Shown here: positions 27,741 to 36,783 of the stretch, one piece after another | Layout: each line of letters starts with the position of its first letter | How positions within the stretch are numbered: the first letter of the stretch is position 1 | Assembly: GCA_000991645.1 (NCBI GenBank) | Contig: LBRX01000002.1 | Coordinates: forward strand, 1-44,311 | Length of the DNA stretch: 44,311 nucleotides | Direction of reading: 5' to 3' | Source of the DNA: Candidatus Moranbacteria bacterium GW2011_GWE2_36_40 | GTDB lineage: Bacteria; Patescibacteriota; Minisyncoccia; Moranbacterales; GWC2-37-73 | Position numbers and translations under genes: made by a program | The notes under the pieces: model-generated | The model's database searches: none | What the model saw: the letters and a program-made list of their open reading frames with translations, nothing else | Told to the model about the DNA's origin: nothing

Positions 27741-28187
27741 ATGATTCAAAAAATATCACGAAATTTTTTATCAAGTTTTTTGTTGGCTGCAATCCTTTTG
27801 GTTGCTTCTGGTTTTTCTGATGGAACGATTGCTCTCGCCTCGAATCGACAAGATGTCTCATCGAGTCGAAGCGGGTCAGCTGCCATGAATTCAATGGATA
27901 ATAATATTACATTGGATCAAACAATGCATGCTGTAACTGGAGCAGTAATGATCATGCATCAAGATGAAACTTCAGATAATAATGCATTGAAGCCTTGCTG
28001 TGAAGATAAACAAGGTGGTGCGTCAGCAATTCAATCCTCTGCTTTCAATCAAAATATTAAATTTTTTCCTCTTGGCACCGAAACAATTATTGATCCAAAT
28101 TATATTTTTCAATATAAATTAATAGAATTATCTTCTGCTTCGCCACCGAAGCCAGATATTATTTCTTCCGTCCTCTTGAAAGAATAA
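27741..28187 (+). CDS. Secreted Met/His/Cys-containing protein preceding the copper genes
   Basis: Signal-peptide-like MIQKISRNFLSSFLLAAILLVASGFS; MNSMDNN…MHAVTGAVMIMHQ…CCEDK. Confidence 0.6.
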   Translation: MIQKISRNFLSSFLLAAILLVASGFSDGTIALASNRQDVSSSRSGSAAMNSMDNNITLDQTMHAVTGAVMIMHQDETSDNNALKPCCEDKQGGASAIQSSAFNQNIKFFPLGTETIIDPNYIFQYKLIELSSASPPKPDIISSVLLKE

Positions 28188-28259
28188 ATCATTTTCTTTG
28201 TTTGCCCTTTTTAAATCAAGGGTTGTTTTTGGTATACTTAAAAAATAAAATTGTATAAT

Positions 28260-29744
28260 ATGCAAAAAATAATAGTTTCTATTGGTGGTATGCATTGTCG
28301 ATCTTGTGAAATATTGGTAGAGGAAAAACTTTCTGAAATTTCTAAAATTAAAAAAATAGAAGTTAACCATAAAAAAGGTGAAGCTGAAATTTTTTATGAT
28401 TCTCAAAAACCCAGCATGATGGAAATTGAGAATGCAATCAGGGAATCGGGATATACTATTGGGGTAATTGAAAAAAAACCATTGTTCAGTAAAAACGTTA
28501 GTGATTATAAGGACCTGGGAATCGCATTCCTGTTTCTTTTTGGTATCTATATTGTAGCAAAAAATTTGGGCTTGACTGATATTGGTATTGGTAACACAAG
28601 CAATCCGTCTAGTCTTGGAGTAGTTTTCTTGGTGGGAATCACTGCTGGAATTTCAACTTGCATGGCATTGGTTGGCGGTTTGATTCTGGGAATTTCTGCT
28701 CGTCATAGTGAAAAAAACCCTGAAGCTACACCTGCACAAAAGTTTCGTCCGCATTTATTTTTCAATGCCGGCAGAATCGCAATCTATGCGTTGTTGGGAG
28801 GTGTGCTCGGACTTATTGGGTCATCATTTCAGTTGTCAGGAATGACTCTGGGAATTTTGACAATCACAGTTGGCATTGTGATGTTAATTCTTGGATTAAA
28901 ATTAATTGGAATTTTTCCCAGATTGGAGAATGGTGGAATTACATTGCCGAAAAGTATTAGCAGTGCGCTTGGTATAAAAAAAAGCACCAAAGAATATAGT
29001 CACAAAAACTCGTTCCTCATGGGCGGGCTGACATTTTTTCTGCCATGCGGATTTACACAGGCAATGCAGCTTTACGCTGTAAGTAGTGGAAGTTTCACTC
29101 AGGGAGCTTTGATTATGGGAATATTCGCACTTGGAACTGCTCCGGGACTTTTGGGAGTCGGTGGGCTTGCCAGTGTGGTGCGTGGAATTTTTGCCAAGCG
29201 CTTCTTTAAATTCTCTGGAATACTGGTAATATTTTTGGCTATATTTAATATGGCTAATGGGTATAATCTGACAGGTTGGCAATTATTAACTAACAACTCA
29301 CAACCCACAACTAGTAACCTGCCTACCGGACAGGCAGGCAAACAAAATGATCCGAATGTGACGATGGAAAATGGAGTGCAGGTTGTGAGGATGAAAGAAA
29401 TAGCAAGCGGTTATTCGCCGAACAAATTTACCATCAAAAAGGGTGTGCCGGTCAAATGGATTATTGATGCTCAGGCACCATATTCATGTGCTAGTAGTTT
29501 GGTGGTTTCAAGCTTGAAAATTCAAAAAACTTTGAAAGCCAGTGAAAATATTATTGAATTTACCCCAAAAGAGACTGGTAAAATCCCATTCTCTTGCAGT
29601 ATGGGGATGTATACGGGACTTTTTAATGTTGTTGATGAAAATGGTGGCAGCGAAATTGTCGAAGAAATAAGTGACAAGGACAAAACTCCTAATGGAATAT
29701 GTAATATGCAAGGATGTACAATAAATAAGGATCAAACTAAATAA
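28260..29744 (+). CDS. HMA domain + TauE/SafE (DsbD-like) membrane domain + cupredoxin-like domain fusion
   Basis: [38 protein letters not shown] and [17 protein letters not shown]-terminal [16 protein letters not shown] Cu-site-like motif. Confidence 0.85.
   Translation: MQKIIVSIGGMHCRSCEILVEEKLSEISKIKKIEVNHKKGEAEIFYDSQKPSMMEIENAIRESGYTIGVIEKKPLFSKNVSDYKDLGIAFLFLFGIYIVAKNLGLTDIGIGNTSNPSSLGVVFLVGITAGISTCMALVGGLILGISARHSEKNPEATPAQKFRPHLFFNAGRIAIYALLGGVLGLIGSSFQLSGMTLGILTITVGIVMLILGLKLIGIFPRLENGGITLPKSISSALGIKKSTKEYSHKNSFLMGGLTFFLPCGFTQAMQLYAVSSGSFTQGALIMGIFALGTAPGLLGVGGLASVVRGIFAKRFFKFSGILVIFLAIFNMANGYNLTGWQLLTNNSQPTTSNLPTGQAGKQNDPNVTMENGVQVVRMKEIASGYSPNKFTIKKGVPVKWIIDAQAPYSCASSLVVSSLKIQKTLKASENIIEFTPKETGKIPFSCSMGMYTGLFNVVDENGGSEIVEEISDKDKTPNGICNMQGCTINKDQTK
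29318..29338 (+). repeat. CCTGCCTaccggacAGGCAGG hairpin in the TauE fusion CDS
   Basis: Encodes LPTGQAG. Confidence 0.8.
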
Positions 29745-29755
29745 TTAAAATTATT

Positions 29756-32215
29756 ATGAAAAGAATAAACTTATCACTTTCTGGTATGCACTGCGCGTCG
29801 TGTGCAATGTTAATTGAGCGAACATTGGGAAAAACGCCAGGTGTTCAAAAAGCCACCGTTAATTTTGCAGCTGAAAAAGTATTAATAGATTTTGATGAAA
29901 AGTTGACCGATCCGCAGAAATTGATTGCTGCTATAGTGAAGGGTGGATATGGTGCTCAGGAAATTGATGCTAAAGACAGTGAATTTGAAAAGAAAAAAAG
30001 AGACCATGAAGTCTCGGAATATTTTTCGAAATTTATTTTTAGCGCCTTGCTCAGTGCACCGATGTTGTATTTTATGTTAGGTGATTTTTTCAAATGGCTT
30101 CCTGGCGCAAAACCAGTTATGCCATATGTTGCAATGATATCCTTGTTGCTGACAATTCCGATACAGTTTTTTATTGGCAAAGGTTTTTATAAGGGTGCAT
30201 GGGCAGCGTTGAAAATGAAAACTTTCAACATGGATAGTTTGGTGGCAATTGGAACTTCAACCGCATTTTTATATAGTTTGATTAACTATATTTTGTTTGC
30301 AGTGAAAAATCATACAATATTTGGAATTGGCGGCGAAATGGTTCCAGATTTATATTTTGAAACTGCAGCCTATTTGATTACGTTTGTAATCTTGGGTAAG
30401 TGGTTGGAAATAAGAACAAAAGGAAAAACCTCTGATGCAATCAAGAAGTTGATGGGACTTCAAGCGAAAACTGCTCGTGTGATCCGCGATGGTCAAACAC
30501 TCGACATTGCTATTGATGATGTGATTCATGGTGATATTATTATTGTTCGTCCGGGAGAGAAAGTTCCAGTGGATGGAAAAATTACCAAGGGTTCTTCTGC
30601 TGTGGATGAATCTATGATTACTGGGGAAAGCTTGCCAGTGGAAAAAACTATCGGTAGTAATGTTGTTGGAGGAACAATCAATAAAACTGGAAGTTTTGAA
30701 TTTGAGGCTACAAAAATAGGATCAGAAACAACGTTGGCGCAGATTATTCGCTTGATTGAAGAAGCGCAAGGTTCGAAAGCACCAATTCAAAATTTTGCTG
30801 ATAGTATTTCTGCCTGGTTTGTGCCAGTAGTAATTATTTTAGCTATCTTAACATTTGGAGTATGGTATTTTGTTCTTGGTTCAACGTTAGCTTTCGCTCT
30901 GATGGCGTTCACATCGGTTATAGTAATCGCATGTCCATGTGCGCTTGGTTTGGCAACGCCAACCTCTCTTATGGTAGGAACGGGCAAAGGTGCTGAATAC
31001 GGAGTGCTTGTGAAGGGTGGAGAAGCCCTGGAGGCAGCCAGTAATATCTCAGCTGTAATTTTTGATAAGACGGGAACACTTACTCATGGAAAACCAGAGG
31101 TTACTGATATTCTTGTATTTAGCACGCAAGATGAGGATGAAATTTTGGCAATAGCTGCAAGTTTGGAAAAACTCTCAGAGCATCCATTGGCTGAAGCTAT
31201 TTGCAATCACGCAGACGAGGAAAATATTGATCTAAAAGAAGTTCAAAATTTCAACTCAATAACTGGACGAGGTGTACAAGGAGATATTGATGGAACAACA
31301 TATTTTATTGGAACGCGCAAGTTGATGATTGAAACTTTAAATTTGGAAAATAAAGAGATTGACCCTGTTAAATATGGTCCGCTTATGGCGGAATTTAACA
31401 GGGTAAACCGAAAAATGGTACGTCTAGAAGAACAGGGCAAGACCGCGATGATTTTGGCAACCAAAGAGGGAATAGTTGGAATCATTGCAGTTGCAGACAC
31501 TGTTAAAGAAACATCTCGCGAAGCGGTGGAAAAATTAAAGAAAATGGGAATAGAGGTATTCATGATAACAGGTGACAACAAAAGGACTGCAAATGCGATT
31601 GCCAAAATTGTAGGCATTGATGATGCTCATGTTCTTGCTGAAATATTACCTGAAGACAAAGCTAAAGTAGTAAAAGCTCTGCAGGATGGAAATATAAATA
31701 AATTCAATCCATTATTTCAAAATTCAAAATTCGAAATTCAAAATTTAGGAGTGAAGCGACGAGTGGCTATGGTTGGAGATGGCGTTAATGATGCTCCAGC
31801 ACTTGCTCAGGCCAATGTTGGAATTGCAATGGGATCAGGAACTGATGTTGCCATGGAAGCAGGCGACATTGTGATTATGAAAAGTGACCTCAATGACGTT
31901 GTTACTTCGTTTCAGCTTTCAAAAGAAACGATGTCGAAAATAAAACAAAATATGTTTTTTGCTTTGTTTTATAATGTGATTGGAATTCCGATTGCGGCTC
32001 GCGTGTTCTTTGCATTCGGATTAGTTTTGAAGCCAGAACTAGCAGGACTTGCGATGGCATTGAGTTCTATTTCAGTGGTTGGTAACTCATTGTTGCTTAA
32101 ACTTTTTAAACCAAATAAACGGAATTATATATCCTTGCTTGCACCGTTTGTGATGATGGCAGTGTTTACATACGGATTTATTTTGTTTGCACAGTTGAGC
32201 AGTAGCATGAAATAA
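29756..32215 (+). CDS. copA: Copper-translocating P-type ATPase
   Basis: [62 protein letters not shown]. Confidence 0.95.
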   Translation: MKRINLSLSGMHCASCAMLIERTLGKTPGVQKATVNFAAEKVLIDFDEKLTDPQKLIAAIVKGGYGAQEIDAKDSEFEKKKRDHEVSEYFSKFIFSALLSAPMLYFMLGDFFKWLPGAKPVMPYVAMISLLLTIPIQFFIGKGFYKGAWAALKMKTFNMDSLVAIGTSTAFLYSLINYILFAVKNHTIFGIGGEMVPDLYFETAAYLITFVILGKWLEIRTKGKTSDAIKKLMGLQAKTARVIRDGQTLDIAIDDVIHGDIIIVRPGEKVPVDGKITKGSSAVDESMITGESLPVEKTIGSNVVGGTINKTGSFEFEATKIGSETTLAQIIRLIEEAQGSKAPIQNFADSISAWFVPVVIILAILTFGVWYFVLGSTLAFALMAFTSVIVIACPCALGLATPTSLMVGTGKGAEYGVLVKGGEALEAASNISAVIFDKTGTLTHGKPEVTDILVFSTQDEDEILAIAASLEKLSEHPLAEAICNHADEENIDLKEVQNFNSITGRGVQGDIDGTTYFIGTRKLMIETLNLENKEIDPVKYGPLMAEFNRVNRKMVRLEEQGKTAMILATKEGIVGIIAVADTVKETSREAVEKLKKMGIEVFMITGDNKRTANAIAKIVGIDDAHVLAEILPEDKAKVVKALQDGNINKFNPLFQNSKFEIQNLGVKRRVAMVGDGVNDAPALAQANVGIAMGSGTDVAMEAGDIVIMKSDLNDVVTSFQLSKETMSKIKQNMFFALFYNVIGIPIAARVFFAFGLVLKPELAGLAMALSSISVVGNSLLLKLFKPNKRNYISLLAPFVMMAVFTYGFILFAQLSSSMK
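31363..31408 (+). repeat. CCCTGTTAAAT…ATTTAACAGGGTAAAC palindromic repeat inside copA
   Basis: ccctgttaaatatggtccgcttatggcggaatttaacagggtaaacc; encodes [17 protein letters not shown]. Confidence 0.9.
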
Positions 32216-32241
32216 AATATCATTTAAAAAATAAATAAATA

Positions 32242-32275
32242 ATCAGGTCAATCTTTTGATTGATCTGATTTTTGT
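32242..32275 (+). terminator. copA terminator hairpin
   Basis: ATCAGGTCAATC tttt GATTGATCTGAT TTTTG. Confidence 0.7.
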
Positions 32276-32299
32276 TACGTAATATATTACGTAACAAAA
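32270..32299. promoter_or_regulatory. 30-bp perfect palindrome TTTTGTTACGTAATATATTACGTAACAAAA
   Basis: Exactly self-complementary, with two TTACGTAA half-elements. Confidence 0.85.
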
Positions 32300-32372
32300 C
32301 TTGATATTTTTAGGTTATTTGCATTTAGATTGGTATCCTTTACATTTCACGTTTTTTCTGATATCATTCCCC

Positions 32373-32473
32373 GCAGTAGAAATTCGAACTTTTCTATGTA
32401 ATCAAAAATTTTTGTAGCAGCTAGGGTATAGTATTCATGCAGATTTTTATTAGATAATTTCGAATTTCACTGC
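32373..32473. repeat. Long inverted repeat GCAGTAGAAATTCGAA … TTCGAATTTCACTGC
   Basis: 16/15-nt arms differing by one deletion, ~70-nt loop. Confidence 0.65.
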
Positions 32474-32527
32474 ATGGGTAAACTCTAGACAATTTTCAAT
32501 TTACAATTCATAAATTTTCAACATAAT

Positions 32528-35320
32528 ATGGCTTCCAAGAAAGATAATTTGAAAACAACTGGTGAAATAGTTATTAAAGGTGCGCGAGTTAATAATTTGA
32601 AGAATATTGACGTAAATATTCCACGGGATAAGTTTGTTGTTATTACTGGACTTTCTGGTTCAGGAAAATCTTCATTGGCATTTGATACTATTTATGCTGA
32701 AGGTAATCGTCGATATATGGAGGGTCTTTCAACTTATGCTAGGAATTTTCTTGATCCTCAGGCTAAGCCTGACGTGGATAAGATCGAAAATCTTTCACCC
32801 CCTATTTCTATTGATCAAAAAAGTATTTCTCGTTCTCCGCGCTCAACCGTTGGAACATTGACGGAGGTGTATGATTATTTGCGCATTATGTATGCAAAAA
32901 TAGGTGTGTTGCATTGTCCTGAATGTGGAACATCAATGCAGAAAAGAAGCAGCCAGGAAATCTTGGATGAAATCTTAACTTTCTCTCATCATACTCAGAT
33001 AGCATTTTTATCAAAACCCAAAGATAAAAACCAAGGCAAGGAACTCTTAAAACAAATTGCTCAAATGGGCTATGCTAGAGTTCGTTTTAATGGAAAAATG
33101 TTTACTGTTGCTGAATCAATGATGCTTGAGGAAAATTCATTTGAAACTGATATTGAGGTTGTTATTGACAGGATTGTTTTGGACAAAAAAAAGCCTGATA
33201 TTGAAAGGATGCTGGATTCAATTGAAACTGCAATGAAGATTGGAGGTGCTTCCATGAAACTTTTATTTGATAACACTGAAGAGAGAAGCTATAACCAAGA
33301 TTTTTTTTGTAGTAAATGTGGTATAAAAATAAAAGAAGTAACACCAAGACACTTTTCATTTAATAGTCCGGAGGGTGCATGTGATACCTGCGCTGGTCTT
33401 GGTTATACATTGAAGGTTAACGAAGAACTCATTATTCCAAATAAAAATCTTTCATTAATTGAAGGAGCAATTCAACCATGGAGTAAATCTGGAGGAAAAA
33501 TAAGTGGACAAAGTGTCCAGTTGTTGACATTGAAAGATGTTGCAAAAAAACACAAGTTTTCAATGAATGTGCCAGTTAAAAAATTGTCATCCCAACAACT
33601 TGCAATAGTGTTGTACGGTGGTAATGATTTTGAAGGTGTTATTCCTGCTTTGGAAAAGAAATATCGTGAAACAAAGTCTGATTATGTTCGAACAGAAATT
33701 GAAAAGTACATGACTGCGTACACATGTCCAGCTTGCGATGGTAAGCGTTTGAAAAAGGAATTTTTGGCAGTTGAGGTACAGGGAAAAACTATTGATGAAA
33801 TGGTCGGTTTGAGTATTATGCATCTTAGGGAATTTTTTAAAAATTTTGAAAATTGGACTATTGGTTCTCAAGAAAAAAGTGTTGCGCAACCAATTGTGCG
33901 TGAAGTTTTGCAGCGTCTTTTTGCCCTAGAAAATGTTGGTCTCGAATATTTAAATCTTGGAAGAAGTGCCCAAACAATTTCTGGAGGTGAGGCACAACGA
34001 ATTCGTTTGGCAGCACAACTCAACTCTCAGTTAATGGGAATTGTATATGTGTTGGATGAACCTTCAATTGGGCTTCATTCTCGTGACACGGAAAAATTGG
34101 TTGCAACAATTAAAGCGCTTCAAAGCATCGGCAATTCATTGATTGTTGTTGAGCATGACGAAAGTATTATTAAGGCAGCTGATTGGATTGTTGATATGGG
34201 TCCTGGAGCTGGTGAAGAAGGGGGAGTTGTCGTTTTTGAGGGAAACTATGATCAACTTTTAAAATCCAAAAACCTTACCGCTCAATATATTTCTAAAAAG
34301 AAAAAAGTTTCCGACAAGAAAAAAATAAGATCAGGTAGTGGAAAATTTATTGAAATTTTTGGAGCTGAAGAAAATAATTTAAAAAATGTTGATTTGGCTA
34401 TTCCATTGGATAAATTCGTTGTAATTTGCGGTGTTTCAGGCAGCGGAAAATCAACTTTGGTAAAAAATATTTTAGCTAAAGCGTTATCGCGACATTTTTA
34501 TAACACCAAGGATTTGCCAGGAAAACACAAAAAAATTAAGGGATTTGAACATATTAAAAAAGTTATCAGTATAAATCAAAATCCTATTGGTCGCACACCA
34601 CGCTCTAATGCTGCAACATACACAGGAGTTTTCTCTCATATTCGTGATCTTTTTGCTGAGGTTGAAGAAGCAAAAAACAGAGGATATACTGCTAGTCGCT
34701 TTTCTTTCAATATGAAGGGTGGACGTTGTGAAGTTTGTCAGGGAGATGGATCAAAGAAAATTGAAATGCATCTTTTGCCGGATATGTATGTGAAATGTGA
34801 AGCTTGTGGTGGAACAAGGTTTAGTAAAAAAACTTTGGAAATTGAATATAAAGGATTTAATATTGCTCAAATTTTAGATATGGATGTGCGTTTGGCACTT
34901 CGATTTTTTGCACGGCATCCGCTTATTGCAGAAAAATTGAAAACCATGGAAGATGTTGGTCTTGGATATTTGAAACTTGGACAAAGTGCCACAAATCTTT
35001 CTGGTGGAGAAGCACAGCGCATAAAATTGGCGACTGAACTGGCTCGTAAATCAACAGGAAGCACATTGTATATCTTGGATGAGCCAACCGCTGGCCTTCA
35101 TTTTGATGATATTCGCAGATTGCTTGGAGTTTTGAATGCATTGGTGGATAAAGGAAATTCTGTAATTGTTGTTGAACATAATTTGGATGTTATTCGTGAT
35201 GCTGATCATGTGATTGAGCTTGGGCCAGATGGTGGGGAGCTTGGTGGTTATCTTACTTTTGCCGGCACGCCAGATCAACTCAAAAAAGACAAGAAAAGTT
35301 GGACCGCGAAATACCTCTAA
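32528..35320 (+). CDS. uvrA: Excinuclease ABC subunit A (copy 2)
   Basis: [45 protein letters not shown]; both ABC modules and zinc sites present. Confidence 0.96.
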   Translation: MASKKDNLKTTGEIVIKGARVNNLKNIDVNIPRDKFVVITGLSGSGKSSLAFDTIYAEGNRRYMEGLSTYARNFLDPQAKPDVDKIENLSPPISIDQKSISRSPRSTVGTLTEVYDYLRIMYAKIGVLHCPECGTSMQKRSSQEILDEILTFSHHTQIAFLSKPKDKNQGKELLKQIAQMGYARVRFNGKMFTVAESMMLEENSFETDIEVVIDRIVLDKKKPDIERMLDSIETAMKIGGASMKLLFDNTEERSYNQDFFCSKCGIKIKEVTPRHFSFNSPEGACDTCAGLGYTLKVNEELIIPNKNLSLIEGAIQPWSKSGGKISGQSVQLLTLKDVAKKHKFSMNVPVKKLSSQQLAIVLYGGNDFEGVIPALEKKYRETKSDYVRTEIEKYMTAYTCPACDGKRLKKEFLAVEVQGKTIDEMVGLSIMHLREFFKNFENWTIGSQEKSVAQPIVREVLQRLFALENVGLEYLNLGRSAQTISGGEAQRIRLAAQLNSQLMGIVYVLDEPSIGLHSRDTEKLVATIKALQSIGNSLIVVEHDESIIKAADWIVDMGPGAGEEGGVVVFEGNYDQLLKSKNLTAQYISKKKKVSDKKKIRSGSGKFIEIFGAEENNLKNVDLAIPLDKFVVICGVSGSGKSTLVKNILAKALSRHFYNTKDLPGKHKKIKGFEHIKKVISINQNPIGRTPRSNAATYTGVFSHIRDLFAEVEEAKNRGYTASRFSFNMKGGRCEVCQGDGSKKIEMHLLPDMYVKCEACGGTRFSKKTLEIEYKGFNIAQILDMDVRLALRFFARHPLIAEKLKTMEDVGLGYLKLGQSATNLSGGEAQRIKLATELARKSTGSTLYILDEPTAGLHFDDIRRLLGVLNALVDKGNSVIVVEHNLDVIRDADHVIELGPDGGELGGYLTFAGTPDQLKKDKKSWTAKYL

Positions 35321-35445
35321 AAAATTGAGTGAAAATTTATTCGAATACATTTTTATTTTTGTCACGGAGAAATAATTGCAACTTTTGACATAGCGCCAAG
35401 GAGACTCATTTCTAGTGAAAAAATAAAAAGTATTCTCAAAATTTT

Positions 35446-35907
35446 CTACAATAATAAAAGTGTAATTGCACCGAGCGAGAAAATAATGTCATTAAGCACA
35501 TTTCGGAGTGTCCATGCTCGCTCAGGTGATCCATCGGCAAAGCGGCCGTGCACAAATTGATGAAATTCGTATATTTTTTCTAAGAATTTGAAATTAAGTT
35601 TCCAATAGAGTACTGTTAATAAATCGGGAAACATTGAGATGAGCGCACCTGTGATCATTGAGATGGAAATTGCGGATGATATATTTTTAGCATAAATTGC
35701 AACAAGAATAATCACACCGCCAACAAAAAGATCGAGAGTTACCTTCCAAGTTGTATTTTTGAAAGTTGATTTTTTGTTTAAATATTCTCCATGACGAAAA
35801 ATATCCAAGGCATAATGCAGGGGGATTAAGATAGTTGTTAAAACTAAGGGATTATGAATATATTTTCCAACAGCAGCGCCGACTAGCGCATGAGTAGTTA
35901 AAATCAT
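35446..35907 (-). CDS. Polytopic membrane protein (metal-dependent-hydrolase/DUF457-like)
   Basis: MILTTHALVGAAVGKYI…PLHYALDIFRHGEYL…FPDLLTVLYW; several TM segments. Confidence 0.6.
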   Translation of the reverse strand: MILTTHALVGAAVGKYIHNPLVLTTILIPLHYALDIFRHGEYLNKKSTFKNTTWKVTLDLFVGGVIILVAIYAKNISSAISISMITGALISMFPDLLTVLYWKLNFKFLEKIYEFHQFVHGRFADGSPERAWTLRNVLNDIIFSLGAITLLLL

Positions 35908-35921
35908 AAATTAAATTCAGA

Positions 35922-36019
35922 ACCACTGATTAACACTTGATTATTTTGATTACACATGATTTTTAAATCAGTGAAATCATGTGATCTCATGTGATCTCAT
36001 GTGATAATCAATGGTTCAG
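35922..36019. repeat. Inverted repeat containing tandem ATCTCATGTG units
   Basis: aatcatgtgatctcatgtgatctcatgtgataatcaatggttcag vs ttcagaaccactgattaacacttgatta…acacatgattt. Confidence 0.7.
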
Positions 36020-36029
36020 ATTATTAGGT

Positions 36030-36698
36030 ATGCAGGGAAAATTATTTATCGTCGCTACTCCAATTGGTAATCTTGAAGATATTACTATTCGAGCACTGCG
36101 CGTGCTCAAGGAGGCTGATATGGTGGCGTGTGAAGATACTAGAGTTACCAGAAAATTGCTTAATCATTATAACATAGAGACCAAGGCAATTGTATATCAT
36201 CAGCATACCAAGGATGATAAAATCGAAAAAATTATTGATGAAATTTTGGCTGGCAAAAATGTGGCAGTTGTTACTGATGCTGGCACGCCGGGCGTTTCTG
36301 ATCCTGGAAATATTTTAGTAGCCGAAGCCGTTGCTAACAATATTGTTGTTTTGCCAATTCCAGGAGCTTCAGCACTAGCTTCTGTTATAAGTATAGCTGG
36401 AATTGATATGCAGCAGTTTACATTTTTGGGTTTTCCTCCGCACAAAAAAGGACGAGAAACATATTTTAAAAAAGTGGCAGCAAGCGTTATCCCAGTCATT
36501 TATTATGAATCACCTCATCGTGTTATTAAAAATTTAACAATGCTTTTAGAATTTGCTCCCGAAAAAAAGATTATTCTCGGACGCGAACTAACTAAAATGT
36601 TTGAAGAAGTGGTGCGCGGAAACGTTTCAGAAGTGTTGGAATATTTTACAAAAAATCCTTCAAAAATAAAAGGGGAGTTTGTTATTGTTGTCCATTAA
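36030..36698 (+). CDS. rsmI: 16S rRNA 2'-O-ribose C1402 methyltransferase
   Basis: GKLFIVATPIGNLEDITIRALRVLKEADMVACEDTRVTRKLL; VTDAGTPGVSDPG; PGASALASVISIAG. Confidence 0.95.
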   Translation: MQGKLFIVATPIGNLEDITIRALRVLKEADMVACEDTRVTRKLLNHYNIETKAIVYHQHTKDDKIEKIIDEILAGKNVAVVTDAGTPGVSDPGNILVAEAVANNIVVLPIPGASALASVISIAGIDMQQFTFLGFPPHKKGRETYFKKVAASVIPVIYYESPHRVIKNLTMLLEFAPEKKIILGRELTKMFEEVVRGNVSEVLEYFTKNPSKIKGEFVIVVH

Positions 36699-36718
36699 AG
36701 AAGTAACTATCATAATAT

Positions 36719-36749
36719 TCGAAAAATCCCGCAAAAGCGGGTTTTTCTA
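36719..36749 (+). terminator. Rho-independent terminator
   Basis: AAAAATCCCGC aaaa GCGGGTTTTTCT. Confidence 0.8.
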
Positions 36750-36783
36750 TTGCTCAAATCTAGCTAGCATGTATAATTAAGGT

